Shown: positions 33,187 to 44,596, counted from the stretch's first letter. The stretch: DNA of 64,000 nt from Prostheceraeus crozeri (GCA_907163375.1 CAJQUW010004775.1:62001-126000), one strand, 5' to 3'. Program-made: numbers and translations. Notes: generated by a model from the sequence alone, not told the origin.

Positions 33187-34386
33187 TTATAATGCGTGTA
33201 CAGGCCTTCCGAAACGCTCCAATGAGAAGTCACTGAGATCATATCCAGGGTCAATTCCCATCGCCAATGAAGATAGAATTTTTCCAATCACTGGACCCAT
33301 CTTAAATCCATTTCCAGAGAATCCAGCACCAATGATGATGTTGCGACAATGTGGTACTCTATCAATAACATACAGATAATCAGGTGATTGAGTATACAGA
33401 CACGCTTCGTGTATGGCTGGAAATGTCGAATCTATCAGAGGCAAATGTTGGGAAATATACTGTGAAACTTCTTTTAGTACATGATCAGGATATTTTGTCT
33501 GATCTCTTCTATCAGGATCGACTAAGGAACCGATCTGATGACTCAGTTTGATACATCGAGGATACTCCAATTCTGGTATGGAATAAATATGACGAAGTGG
33601 GTCTTTATCGTAATAGTCTATCAATGGAGGAAGATTTTCAGGACGAAAAGAGACGCCAGTACCTTCTTTCAGTCTCCAGTACAGTGCAGCGACTAATGTT
33701 GGTTCCAACGGCAAATGAATACCTAATAGCTTGGACAAGAGCCTTGGAGCCCAAGCACCTGGGGTGATAATTACTGATCGGCAGGAGTATTGTCTTTTGT
33801 TTGTTAGAACTTCTACGAAATCATTTGATTTTTCTTGGTTGATTGCACTAACAAGCTCATTTTGAACGCTGACTCCGCTTCCAATAACAGCTTGCAACAA
33901 GAAATTCATACAATCCTTCGCGAACATGATTCCTCCACTACGATCAAATAAGAATATTTGATCTTCAGGAAAATTTTGTAATTGTTTCTGGCACTGGAAA
34001 TTGCGAATTAGTTCTCTGTATGTGTACTTCTCATATGAAGCACAACTTGAGATCAATGAAGATTCAGTTCGGTCGATTATTTCCTTTACTCCAGTCAATA
34101 AGACTCCACAATTCTGCAAAAGATGAATATCGTTTTCTTTTTCAAAACTTCGCCACAAATCTGCTGCATCTTTAGCCATAGCAGCCAAAACAGGATGATG
34201 ATATGCAGTTCTGTAAATTCTGGAATGTCCATGCGAGCTGCCACGAGAATTTGGCAAAGGAAATTGGTCAAGAAGAAGAATTCTCTCGCCACTATTCTTT
34301 TTTGCAAGATAATGTGCAGTGCATAATCCCATTACACCTCCTCCCACGATGATATAATCAAAATTTGATCCATCTGTTGTGGCCAT
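33187..34386 (-). CDS. PIPOX: Peroxisomal sarcosine oxidase / pipecolate oxidase-like flavoenzyme
   Basis: A single 399-codon reading frame matches the length of animal PIPOX (about 390). Members oxidise N-methyl amino acids such as sarcosine, or L-pipecolate, making H2O2 with covalently bound FAD, usually in peroxisomes. The N-terminal FAD fold is clear: DYIIVGGGVMGLCTAHYLAK (residues 10-29), with LLLD at the end of the second strand. RGSSHGHSRIYRTAYHH follows. Near the C-terminus, Cys329 in ACLYTQSPD sits where the family attaches FAD, followed by IDRVP and IIIGAGFSGNGFKMGPVIGK. The protein ends ...RPVHAL, not a clear PTS1 tripeptide (human ends AHL). There are no introns, unlike TM9SF2 here, so an intron-loss or retroposed origin is possible. 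The frame is intact, which argues for function. Confidence 0.93.
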   Translation of the reverse strand: MATTDGSNFDYIIVGGGVMGLCTAHYLAKKNSGERILLLDQFPLPNSRGSSHGHSRIYRTAYHHPVLAAMAKDAADLWRSFEKENDIHLLQNCGVLLTGVKEIIDRTESSLISSCASYEKYTYRELIRNFQCQKQLQNFPEDQIFLFDRSGGIMFAKDCMNFLLQAVIGSGVSVQNELVSAINQEKSNDFVEVLTNKRQYSCRSVIITPGAWAPRLLSKLLGIHLPLEPTLVAALYWRLKEGTGVSFRPENLPPLIDYYDKDPLRHIYSIPELEYPRCIKLSHQIGSLVDPDRRDQTKYPDHVLKEVSQYISQHLPLIDSTFPAIHEACLYTQSPDYLYVIDRVPHCRNIIIGAGFSGNGFKMGPVIGKILSSLAMGIDPGYDLSDFSLERFGRPVHAL

Positions 34387-35043
34387 GATCGTGAAAAATA
34401 ATCAGAACTGAAGCAAATTGCTATCTACATCAGAGCTAGTGTCATACTGCGCTGTCATTACATATATGAATTGCATCAGGAAGCCAGCTTGTCATAACTC
34501 ATTACGCAATCTGTTATGACCGCAGATTGCACGAGAATGAGTTTGACAACGCAGCGGTTGGTCAGTTATAGACATTATATCAATATATCATCTGAATTGC
34601 CGCCAGCTTGAATGAAACAGAGACGAAAGAGGCCGCGACGGTCAGTTTCTAATGATGCTTTCTCTGCATGAGCATCGTAACAATCAGAGCATAATATAAT
34701 ATCAACAGAATGATCAACAGTCGTAATGAATAAGCACGGATGGGGCCACTATTGATGGCGCCAGCACCGTGCTGGCAACTGGGCCAGCAGAAGACTCCTG
34801 GCCATGACCAGCACCTATCTTTCCGAAGTTTCATGTCACTTTTCTTAGATCTGCCTTAGATCTAAGAAAACTATCTTAGATAAGTTTCATGTCACTTATC
34901 TGCGAGGGTTCGGCCTATCTTCTTCTATGAGTTGTTCGCTCTCTCCGTATTCTTAGATTTATTACTTTTTATCACAAAAAATGGTCGTACTTCCAAACCT
35001 CTTCAATTAACAATTCTTCAAATGAATCGACATTCGTATTTGT
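34387..35043. other. Region upstream of PIPOX
   Basis: It should hold the PIPOX promoter on the - strand. No TATA box or known site is asserted. A small repeat cluster lies at 34828-34912. Confidence 0.4.
34828..34912. repeat. Small direct and inverted repeat cluster
   Basis: AGTTTCATGTCACTT occurs twice (near 34828 and 34884). Between the copies, TTTTCTTAGATCTGCCTTAG, then ATCTAAGAAAA, form a short hairpin. It lies upstream of PIPOX, with no assigned function. Confidence 0.5.
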
Positions 35044-35296
35044 TACACTGTAAACTGTAAACCCTAACTATCCGTTGAAATTAACAGCTAAAATTAGTTT
35101 CACGGTTTTTTTACAGTCTTAACTGTAAATATCCGTAAAGACATACGTTTGCTTTATCTGATATGAGCGGATTTTAACTGTTACGTCATCACTCATTCCG
35201 TTGTGACGTCATCATTTTAACAGATATCTACGGATGTTTTCTGTGAAGTTTAGCGGCTATTTTAGCTGTTTTTAACGGTGTACAGTTTACAGTGTA
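35044..35296. mobile_element. MITE with TACACTGTAAACTG termini
   Basis: The left end TACACTGTAAACTGTAAACC and the right end GTACAGTTTACAGTGTA are inverted. The similarity continues inward (ACAGCTAAAAT, CATCCGTA, GATGACGTCA words). It is 253 bp and non-coding. It probably uses a TA target. Confidence 0.82.
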
Positions 35297-35939
35297 GATT
35301 CCGCAGGCAATTCCATTACAATCAGTCGGCTGGTTGAAAATGAAATTGAAGTTCAACTAACTTTAATGCGCTCCCAGAAATATCAGTCGACTGACAGTGT
35401 GACTGATCAATCGATCACGCCGGTTACAGTTAACTGCAAATTTTATTCTGTCGACGTAAGCGTATGTTGGTTAGCGTTGACCGGCGCGTTGCGCCAGAAG
35501 TACAGATTGTTTCATAAAAAATGGATCACCCTTAAACATCGCCTTAACTTCAATTTTGTCTAACTCCGCCAAACTTGAACGAATTTCTCTGAAATTTGGA
35601 AGATATGTCAGTTGTGCTTACTAATATCATTGTTGGAAATTTCAAGCATGAATATTGAGTTGTTTTCCTGTTATAGATAAAAAAGTAGTAGATAATTTGA
35701 TCTTCATTTAGCAATGTTACACAAAATCATACCTCACTCTTATTACATTTTATATTTTATTTACATATATCACAAATTACATTTGTTTCCTTTGTTATGT
35801 AATATGTTGTTCTACAAGCCAAAAGCTATCAAGCAAGACAAAAATAAAGAAAATCGGTCAATCAGAGCCGGTATAGCACCATTATTCATCAACAATAATG
35901 TAACTGCTACATGTGATTAACTGGACTTCATGTTCCATA

Positions 35940-36687
35940 TAGTCCGGGAGCTAGCGTGAAGTTGTGCAGGGAACGAGGTAGTACATACAACTTTCACATA
36001 GCATAGTACACCTCTAACCTACTGCAAAACTTCGCGTCTGCCGGATCAGATCATTTGCTTTTCAGAAATAGAGAGGATAACAAAATCCTATGTATTTCCA
36101 ATGGTAAAATTGTGACATCTGAGGTTTTGACTTCATTTTTTCGAATTTTTGCTCATAAAAAATGTACAAGTTGGTATTTTGTTGAATTGGTTATTATAGA
36201 AATCATCTACAGATCATAATCTTTCAAATGAGCTATCATTCAGTGACAGAGGATGAAGTAAAGTGTGCAAGCAGACACTTTTCGTTGGTGTAACTGCAAA
36301 TTTTAACATAGAAATTTCAGGAAAATTGTTGATATACTTTAACGAAAAGTGTCTGTTTGTACACTTTACTTCATCCTCTGTCACTGAATGATAACTCATT
36401 TAAAAGATCATGATCTGTAGATGATTTCTATAATAACCAGTTCAACAAAATACCAATTTGTGTAACTTTTATGAGCAAAAATTCGAAAAAATGGAGTCAA
36501 CACCTTAAATGTCACAATTTTACCACTGGAAATACATAGGATTTTGTTTTCCTCTCTATTTCTGAAAAGCAAATGATCTGATCCGGCAGACGCGAAGTTT
36601 TGCAGTAGGTTAGAGGTGTACTATGCTATGTGAAAGTTGTATGTACTACCTCGTTCCCTGCACAACTTCACGCTAGCTCCCGGACTA
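35940..36687. mobile_element. Foldback element, complete copy, nested in the Tc1 element
   Basis: A 748-bp near-perfect palindrome starts TAGTCCGGGAGCTAGCGTGA and ends with its complement. The arms are about 345 bp with a short centre near 36290-36330. TA at both ends suggests a TA-targeting element. There is no real coding capacity: open frames such as 36214-36399 come from the arms. The same family recurs at 58055-58814 and 61130-61558. Confidence 0.92.
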
Positions 36688-36784
36688 ATAGCTTCCTGAC
36701 TTCGTTGCGGTGGTGTTGGCAGCACTCCTGATTGCTTTCAGCTAGAAATATATCTCTTACCGGTTGAAACAATACAAAGCACAA

Positions 36785-37785
36785 ATGAACAATAACGAGA
36801 TCGCATTCACAAAAGGCAAAGTGTCAGCCTTGCTAGAATTAGGGTTTTCTTTGCGAGCTACAAGCAAGCGACTAAATATCCGTTACACAAATGTGCATCG
36901 ATGGCATAATGATGATTTTCGACTCTTGTCGTAAATAGGGCTCTGGCCGTCCATCCAACGCAAAACATCCAAACGTAGAGACGGCCTAATTTTGAGATTT
37001 GTTAAAGTTGATCCAAGTCTCTCGTTAACTGAGACGGCTGCGCTAGTCTCGTCTATTTCTAAGTCCACTATTCGTAGAAAACTTATTGAGTCGAATTTCA
37101 AGAGCTGTAAGAGGCCCTCTCAGATCGAATTATCAGATCAGCATACAAAAAGACGTCTCAGATGGGCAATGAGTCATTGTCACTGGCGAAATCAATGGGA
37201 TCGGGTTGTCTGGTCTGATGAGGCATCAGTCCGTCTGAAGGATAGTGATGGTCGATTGAGATTATGGATAAAATCTGATCAGGAAATTCCGAGACATTTA
37301 CATCGTCCCGGGTACAAGGTGGTGCGACTCTACTGATTTGGGCTGGCATTTGGACCAATGGCCGCTCTGAACTTCACATACAGCAAGGAACCATGAATTC
37401 TGAACGCTATGTGAATGTTTTACGAATGAACATTGGTCAAATGACAGATCAACTTGGTGATCCATCGACTTGGTTATTTATGGATGATAATGCTACGTGT
37501 CACAGGAGTGGTAGAGTCAACATATGCAAGTCTCAATTAGGGCTTAGGACATTATCTTGGCCAGCTCTTTCTCCTGATCTGAATCCCATAGAAAATGTAT
37601 GGAGTATTCTAAAACGTAACGTTCGTCGTTCACTGCTACCTACAGATGGCGTATCACAACTTACGTCACTGTTAAAAAGAGAGTGGAGAAAGTTAGATCA
37701 GTCAAAAATCAACGATATCATCGAATCAATGCCTAGACGAATTGGTAATGTCATTGACAATAAGGGTAGGGCCACAAAATATTAG
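36785..37785 (+). pseudogene. Tc1-type transposase pseudogene
   Basis: Consecutive frames give an N-terminal HTH (36785-36934), a linker (RKTSKRRDGLILRFVKVDPS, about 36960-37020), then WDRVVWSDEASVRLKDSD (first catalytic D), and after a frameshift at about 37335 WLFMDDNATCHRSG (second D) and SPDLNPIENVWSILKR (E). The last D and E are separated by 34 residues, the Tc1 DD34E pattern. Typical transposases are about 340 residues and this adds up to about that, but it cannot be translated as one protein because of frame breaks near 36935 and 37335. Confidence 0.88.
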
Positions 37786-38099
37786 CTTCTTAAGAACCGT
37801 TACTGTATCATAGCTTATCAGATTATATAAGGACATTTAAATATATTAGGGACATGAAATAACATGAAAAATGCTTTCTGTATCATACTTATGTTTTATT
37901 TAGTCAAATTTTAGGATGATCCACTTTTTATGAAACGGACTGTATAAACATACTTTTAGTTCGGATTATTGCAGGAAGAAAGGGAACATTTGACGTTTGT
38001 CTCTCAACATTTGCCGCCAAATTAAGCGAAAATCTGAAATGGGAGCAAAATCGGGAATGGTGCATCAAAATCCATTCAACGGGTGTACTATGAGCTGAT

Positions 38100-38740
38100 G
38101 TGGGGAATTATGGGTTATATCCTCCAGGTTTTCAAATTTGTCTAAAATCTGCAAAATCAATAAATCGTCACCAAACTTCAGATAAACGTATTTAAGTATA
38201 TTTTCTACCCACATACAAAATTTTATGCAGATTAGACAAGTACTTTTTGTACGAGAGACGCTCACATGAAGTGTAGTGAAGTCTGCTGTTTGATCTGACT
38301 TCGTCTGTTCGACGCATTATTGTTACTCGTGTGTGCATTGTTCTCTCTCCCTCTCCGTCTCACTCATCCACTGCTATTTGAAATCTTCCCACGACCACTA
38401 CCTTGCCACACCTCTATTAAGCCAAGTATATTAATATATGCGATGTGGTCTGGTCATCATCGCTTCATGAGTTGTCGGGAAATGACTTTGTTGACCTCAA
38501 ATGCTTTCTGCTCCGACGGTGAGGTCAGAATAAGTCAGATCAAGCTGCCGGCATCGCTCCTTGAAGTTATCGCTCCTAATTCAAAAAGTACGGGTACTTC
38601 TCCGATTTGCGCAAATTTTGGCATGTATGTAGATAATAACCTCACTTACTTGTGCTTAAAATTTTGTGACAATTGATTCATTTCTACGGATTTTAGACAA
38701 ATTTGAAAACGTGGGGGAGATAGCCCGTAAGAACCCTGAT
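38100..38740. repeat. Inverted repeat pair (about 140-bp arms)
   Basis: 38100-38240 and 38600-38740 are reverse complements at about 70-75%. They share TTTTAGACAAATTTGAAAAC, then TGG.GGAgATA.CCC, and a T[GA]TATGT.GGTAGA.AATA-like block. The element is probably an old foldback or TIR transposon. Open frames here (38065-38265 -, 38320-38676 +) are not recognised and are probably repeat-derived. Confidence 0.6.
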
Positions 38741-38861
38741 TTCTTTTCTCGACTATATTGTGGTTGAACTAATTGGTTGAACATGGGTTGCTTCACATAC
38801 TCTATCAAGGGGCATATCCATTTCAAAAGGTCACTGAATCGAGACTTCAACACGGTAATAA

Positions 38862-39119
38862 TTAACCCTTTAAGGAGGGCGAGAAGTAAAAAAAAGTAGT
38901 GTCTGAAAGTCGGCATTTTCCCAGTGAATAAAGAAAAACACAAAATTATGTAAATTAACACATGTTGCTTAGATTAGGTTTCTAGGATTGCAAAAACCCT
39001 GTTGATTCAAAAAGAAAGTGTGTTTAGGTGTGTTTAATGAAATTTAGGAAGCGGTTATTGACCGCTCGCCGACCGGTTTATACGCGGTCGTTGACTGAAC
39101 GCCGTCCTGAAGGGGTTGA
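38862..39119. mobile_element. piggyBac-like MITE
   Basis: The left end is TTAA then CCCTTTAAGGAGGGCG. The right end is CGCCGTCCTGAAGGGG then TTGA, giving inverted repeats (CCCTTTAAGGAGGGCG / CCCCTTCAGGACGGCG) and a TTAA target duplication with one change on the right. It is about 250 bp with no coding frame. Confidence 0.65.
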
Positions 39120-39308
39120 AGAACATTTCGTGATCGCTAATCAAATCGGATATCAAGATTTTATACTGCCCGCGTTCTTTCTCTGTTTAAGGAAATCTTT
39201 CATGTAGACTGAATATGATCGTTTTCGCGTTCTTAAAGGATCTGGAGAAGAGCAATTTCTTCTTCATCGTCAATGTCCATCGTACAAACTGCTACATATT
39301 TCAGTGAA

Positions 39309-39327
39309 GGTAGTAGTAGTAGTAGTA
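39309..39327. repeat. (AGT)n microsatellite at LINE 3' end
   Basis: Five to six AGT units on the + strand, i.e. (ACT)n on the LINE strand, directly follow the LINE 3' end, as expected for a CR1-like tail. Confidence 0.85.
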
Positions 39328-39452
39328 TGTGTTTATTCATTTGAAATGGAAATCATGCATTGCAGATACACAGATGAAAATTACAGGGCTTGTACAGTAT
39401 ACAGAAGACATGCACAGTAGCTGTAGGAAATACATTAGTTAGCATATTTCTG

Positions 39453-39815
39453 CTAGGTTATGCAAAATAGAGCATCTGGGAATAAATGACAATTGGCGTT
39501 GTTGGGTTCTTGAAAAGGGGATAGAGACAGCGAGGGAATGTCGGGATCTTGAAAGTTTGGGGGCATGATTTTATGCAATAATTTTTTTGGTTCTAACATT
39601 TTTCTGAAAACTGTTAGGGCAGATCTTTCCCTTCTTAGGGATAGGGGGGTGAAGCTATCACAACTGCACTTTGGTCCGCAAATAATTTTGTGAGAACGTC
39701 GCCGAACCTTTTCCAATTTTTCAACATTAAGCTGGTTCAGTCCAACGAGGAGGGCAGCATTGTATTCCAGCGTTGAAAGGACAGTAGCAATATAAATCTG
39801 AATGAGTTGGGACAC
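39453..39815 (-). pseudogene. LINE C-terminal domain (longest surviving frame)
   Basis: This 120-codon frame reads LIQIYIATVLSTLEYNAALL, then LEKVRRRSHKIICG, RRERSALTVFRKML and LHKIMPP. The pattern matches the region after the RT domain in CR1/L2-type LINEs. It belongs to the element 39308-43385 and is not a host gene. Confidence 0.85.
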
Positions 39816-42800
39816 CTAGAAAGGCAATTGTTTTTAATCGCTTTATGACATAAAGACGCTGGTTGGCACGTTTGCATAAATTGTCTACACAAAGTATTCA
39901 AGATAGATTTTGAGTCATAAATTGACTCCAAGAATCTTTATACTATTTACAAAATGAATATCACGAGGCACTAAAGAATTCTGACTTTTAGCGATAAACA
40001 TGCACTGGGTTTTTTCACAATTTAGTACTAGTCCATGTGAGTTACACCAGTCTTTTAAATGATTGATCTCGTCTCGAATTTGGAGTTCGATATCAATTGA
40101 ACGGAAGGCAGGTAGAACAATCACATGTCGTCAGCATATTTAGAAGTCAAGGCATGTGGGTGTAGAGCTTTGAATGATCTCATATGGGTGCAGAAAAGAA
40201 AGGGAGAAGTTTTCCTCCTTGCGGAATACCTGAAGTAACTGGGGTGGTAGAGCTCGTACAATGTCCTAGCTTCACATATTGATGCCGGTTCACGAGAAGA
40301 TCACTGCACCATAAAATAAAATCCTTGGGAAGATCAGCCTCGATTAAGGAGCTGATAAGACTCCCATGATTAAGACGGTTTTATTCCCCCCCCAAATGCT
40401 TTGGACATGTCGAATGAAAGTAAAGCGACACCAGTACAATACTAACTCGTCCCAATGATAATGTTGTGAAGTCGTGAATGCGGATGTTTGCGGGAAGCGT
40501 TGAGTAGGACGGACTAAAACCAAATTGGTCGGTACCGTATGCGTCAATGAGAGATGGCTTGATCGAATCAATTACATATTGTTCGAGGACTTTTGAGAAT
40601 GCAGGTAAGACCGATATAGGCCGGAAGTCATTATTTTCCTTTTCTTTTTGGGGATTGGATTTACTCTAGCAATTTTCCAGGCATCGGGCACTGACTTGGA
40701 TTCGAAGGATAGGCGATAAGATGGGTGACGGAGCAGCTAAGACATCACAGGCAGCTTTTACTAGGAATGGCGGGATGTCATCACTACCGGAGGACTGGTT
40801 TGCTTTCAATTTTTGGAGTAAGGCATAGGTTCTTTCAACAGAGATATCAGTTTTCCATTCCTTTGCTTCAGCCTTTTCTTCAACTCCTCGAAAATATCAG
40901 GCCAGTTAGGAGGAGGGGAGAAGTTCGATGCAAAACTAGCATTGATAGTCTCTGCTGCATCATTTGAAATTGAAAGACTATTTGATTTGATATTATTCGT
41001 TGCACTGAGTACTTTCCATAATCCATTTGGTTTACCATTAGGCTTTCAATCCATTTCCTTTTTGCGCACTTCATTTCGCTTGTGACTTTCTCTTTATAGT
41101 GATAATACAAATCAAAATTGCCTTTCCTGTAGGCATCATAGCGGGAGGTTTATCATCATTTTCAATCTTCGGGTGTGATCCATGGTTTTCTCTCGACCGG
41201 ACATTCTTACAGTTTGTTGTGGGATGTTTTCCATAGCATTGTGCAAAAAAACATGCTGTAAAAAATATTACATTATTTCTTTGAAGGGAACATCCATTCC
41301 ATAGAATCTTTGCCAAGGAAAGGCATCTAATGAATGACAAAATTTGGCAACATGACTATCACGAAAATCATAGACTTTAGCAAAATAAAACTTTTCCTTA
41401 GCTTTCTGCATGACATTATTGCAAGGTCTCAACGTAACCGAGTACCGTGATCAGAACCTCCAATTGGGGTCTCTACTTTGATAGGGGAGTTGAGACATAC
41501 AGGACATGCTTTACAATAGTAGGATGAAAGGGACAGAGTCAGACAGAAGGATTTTATCAAGAATATTACCTTTCCGTGTAGGACAGTTGACTACTGCTTA
41601 AGATTCAAACTTCCCCTCAATACAGTTTTGTAGGGAATCTATTTAGGTCTCCAACAATCATGAGTTCAAAAGATGACAATGAATCGCAAACATAGATGAT
41701 AAAATCATTCACTTGCTGATAATTGGAGCTATTCAAATTCGGAAGGAATGTATTGATGACCAGTAAAGCAATACTTATTGAATTAAAACTTTATACAAAG
41801 ACATTCAATAAAATCCAGATTTATCAACTAAATGGTTCAACAGGAAATGAGGAATGTTGTTTCGTACGTTAAAGCACAAAACGCCACCGCCTCTTCTGCC
41901 ATCATGTCTGTCTTGTCTATGAAGACTGTATCCTGGAATTATTAGCTCGTCATCAGAAAATATTTACATGTAACCAGGTTTTCACAGAGGGCAATAACAT
42001 CGGTATTCTAGCGGAAGAAATTACACACAATTCGTCGTGCTTTGGACGTAGGGATTTGTATGTTGGATAAAAGGATATAGCGGGGGTACACAACATTGAA
42101 AAACAATTTATTGAAAATTCTTGATATCATCTTTCCTTGTAATTTTGTTTTTGTAGATGACGACGTCTTCCCCATTTCCTCTTCTGGTTTTTCAATTCGT
42201 CACGAAGAGCCTTTTGTTCCTCCCTTTGTTTAAATGTCAGGGTCATTATTTACAAATATGTGACGATTATGAGTTCGAACTTCTGAGGGACTTAGAATTT
42301 TTCAAAATCGACATTTTCATTTCAGAGTCAGACAAAGTCACCGCACAAGTCTTGATCTTTTGGATACTAGGCTTCCCGATTCTTGCTACAGAGAGCACAA
42401 CTGCAGATATGGTTGCCGAAAAAAGGTCTTCGCGAAAAATGTCTTTAACTTTCGTTTCAACTCGCTTTGTTTCCCGCTCGTCGACAGATCCACTTTGGTT
42501 CTCTGCTAATCCAGATAATAACCACATTCGATCGTCGATTCAGTCCGTTGCTCTAACTCATTTACAATGTCCCCCCCCCCCCCCCGCATCAGAGTCAGTC
42601 AAAAGCTGATAGACTTGGTGTGGGATTTAGATTTCTCCTTCAACTCATTGATTTGGATTTGGAGAGAATCGCACGTGGAGCGTACATTCTTGAGACTCTC
42701 CCATGGTTTGGGATAACATTTCTTCAATTAATAATTTGAAATGACTATTCAGTTTTGTTGTCCATAATCTCAACGATGACATCCTTAGTACATATGGAGT

Positions 42801-43386
42801 GGCCGTTTGGTCCCGCTTCTGGGGCATTGCAATTATTGATAAGCCCTCTCAGGACTGAAATTCAATGGTCTTTCGACAGCTTTGGGACATTTGGGCATTT
42901 GACATGCGTTTGACTAGTCCAAAATTCAGGATGCGCCTTTTCTTTCTCACTCATGTTGTATAAAGGGAAAAGTGACAAACTAGGACTAGGACTTGCAGAT
43001 GCGAATGACTAGGGGCTCGAACCAGTGGAGTTGTTTAAAAAAGTAACCAGCGATTGGATCCCACACACGACTATCATCCAAACCATACACACCTCAAGCG
43101 ACGAAGGAAGTGATAGCATAAATCGCTGAAGTCTTTGGGGAAAAACGCGCGTAGGAGGGGCGTATGTCCGTGATGATCGAACAGCTGATGGCAGCAGCAA
43201 TACGGTTGAGGGTCTCACCACACTGGGCTAATCCACTACACTTGGCCTTGGCGTAGAAACAAGGATGACGCGAGTCGCGGGGAAATCCAAGGGGATTCAA
43301 TAGTGTGAGTGAAACGAGACGGAGTATGAGATAATCAATGAGAATTTTACAGACTGCGGGATGCCCCAGGTGTAAACTGATTGCTG

Positions 43387-44290
43387 GGGTTTTTTTTTTA
43401 TTTTTATTTTTTTTTTTGTTTTTTATTGTTTTTTTCTATCGCTTTTTTTTTTTTTTGGTGTTTCTTTTTTTTTGTTTTGTTTGTATTTTTTTTTATTTTT
43501 TTTTTGCGTTTTTTTTTTTTTTAGTGGGGCGCTTTTATTTTTTTTTTGTTTAGTGGTGTTTGTTTTTTTTTAGGTTTTTTTTTTTGCGTTTTTTATGTTT
43601 TGTCTTCAAGTTTTTTTTACTTGTTTGTTTTGGTTTTTTTTTTTTTTGTTATGTTTTTGTTATTTTGTTGTGTATGATATGTTTTTTGTTTTGTTTTTTT
43701 GCGTTTTGGTTTTTTCTTTTTTTTTTTTTGCTTTTGTTTGTTTTGGTTTATTGTTTTTCTTTTTTTGTCTTTTTTATGTTTTAGCGTAGTGAACGGTGTT
43801 TTTTTTGTTTTTTTGTTGTTTGTTCTTTGCTTCTTAGGGTGTTTTTTTTTTGTTTTTTTTGTTTGTTTTTTTTTTTTATTTTGTTTTTTCTTTTTTTTTT
43901 TGTTTTTTTTGGTTTCTTTTTTCCTGGTTTTTTTTTTTTGGACGGGCGTGTTTTTTTTGTTTTTTTATTTTGTTGTGGTAGTTTTTTTGCGTTTTTTTTT
44001 TAATGGTATTTGTTATTTTTTTTCTTTTTGTTTAGTTTGGGTTTTTTTTTATTTTTTGTTGTCTTTTGTTTTGTTTTTTTTGGTTTTTTTGTTGTGTCCT
44101 TTTGTTTTTTGTTGTTGTGTGTGTTCTTGTATTATTTTTTTTTTTTTCTCTTTTAGGTTTTTCTTTTTTTTTTTTTTGTGTTTTTAAGTTTTATTTTTTA
44201 TTTGTTCGTTATTGTTTGTTTTGCGTAAGTTTTTGCTTGTTTTTTGACTTGTTGGTTTTTTTTTTTTTTTATATGTTTGACTGTCTTTAG
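43387..44290. repeat. About 900 bp of T-rich low-complexity DNA
   Basis: The + strand is overwhelmingly T with scattered G and few A or C, in runs of 5-15 T. It gives phenylalanine-rich open frames in all + frames, none of them real. It abuts the 5' end of the LINE. It could be an expanded decayed poly(A) tract (on the - strand) or an assembly/sequencing artefact. Boundaries are sharp on both sides. Confidence 0.9.
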
Positions 44291-44293
44291 TTT

Positions 44294-44596
44294 TAGCGTA
44301 GCACAGCAAGAAACAGCAAAGTTGAGGAGATAAATGCACGGCGTGTTAAGAGCCAATGGGAGTGGAGGAAAAACGTAGTTGAGGAAGGAAATTTGAGCAT
44401 GGACTGCTCATTTCACAATGTGATGTTGACGATGAGCTTTGCACAGATGAAGGGATCAATTATGGGCACCACTCGTATCGAATTTCTTGAAGAACGGATG
44501 GCTAGAAACTCAGAAAACGAGAGAATCATAGGAGAGACACGGGGGACATTCGCAGACACGTCTGCTCTCCATGACGGCCAAGCAGTGTGTCAGTAA
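44294..44596 (+). CDS. Unrecognised open frame next to the T-rich block
   Basis: The frame is open from the stop at 44291 to 44596. The first ATG (44393) gives 67 residues, charged and hydrophilic (GTTRIEFLEERMARNSENER). The stretch before the ATG (VEEINARRVKSQWEWRKNVV) also looks protein-like, so it may be an exon or a transposon remnant. I do not recognise the family. No splice or regulatory signals were identified. Confidence 0.18.

Larger units (their letters stand above)
35501..37944 (+). mobile_element. Tc1/mariner (DD34E) transposon interrupted by a foldback element
   Basis: The left end TACAGATTGTTTCATAAAAA and the right end ...TTTTTATGAAACGGACTGTA are inverted repeats, each including TA. 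Without the 748-bp insert at 35940-36687 the element would be about 1.7 kb. The transposase starts near 36785 with MNNNEIAFTKGK, then ALLELGFSLRATSKRLNI, a helix-turn-helix too short to be listed as a long frame. The catalytic part follows below. TA flanks fit the family. Two or more frameshifts inactivate it. Confidence 0.88.
39308..43385 (-). mobile_element. CR1/L2-like LINE retrotransposon, near full length, inactive
   Basis: On the - strand, from 5' to 3', it holds a degenerate ORF1 (about 42960-42600, with a coiled-coil-like stretch), an AP-type endonuclease and a reverse transcriptase. The endonuclease shows RHDGRRGGGVLCF at about 41905-41870 and VGDLN at 41655-41641. RT motifs are FDMSKAF (40414-40394), GIPQGG (40230-40213) and YADD (40138-40127). 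The C-terminal piece LEYNAALLVGLNQLNVEKLE, then KVRRRSHKI (39453-39815), is the usual end of CR1/L2-type proteins. The 3' end, ATGAATAAACACATACTACT, then (ACT)n, is a microsatellite tail typical of CR1-like LINEs. Many stops and frameshifts make it non-functional. It includes a run of about 18 C at 42569-42587. Confidence 0.88.

Noticed and set aside
34095-34326. Two open frames of about 67-70 codons (34095-34307 on -, 34123-34326 on +)
   Set aside because: Both lie entirely within the PIPOX coding sequence and have no independent support.
36214-36399. 61-codon - strand frame, nearly repeated at 61100-61282
   Set aside because: Similarity between the two comes from copies of a non-coding foldback element.
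42569-42587. Run of about 18 C as a regulatory or recombination signal
   Set aside because: It lies in the decayed ORF1 part of a LINE and is a simple homopolymer of uncertain length.
43338-44290. Several overlapping F-rich open frames of up to 162 codons
   Set aside because: They are translations of T-rich low-complexity DNA, in all + frames, with no protein features.
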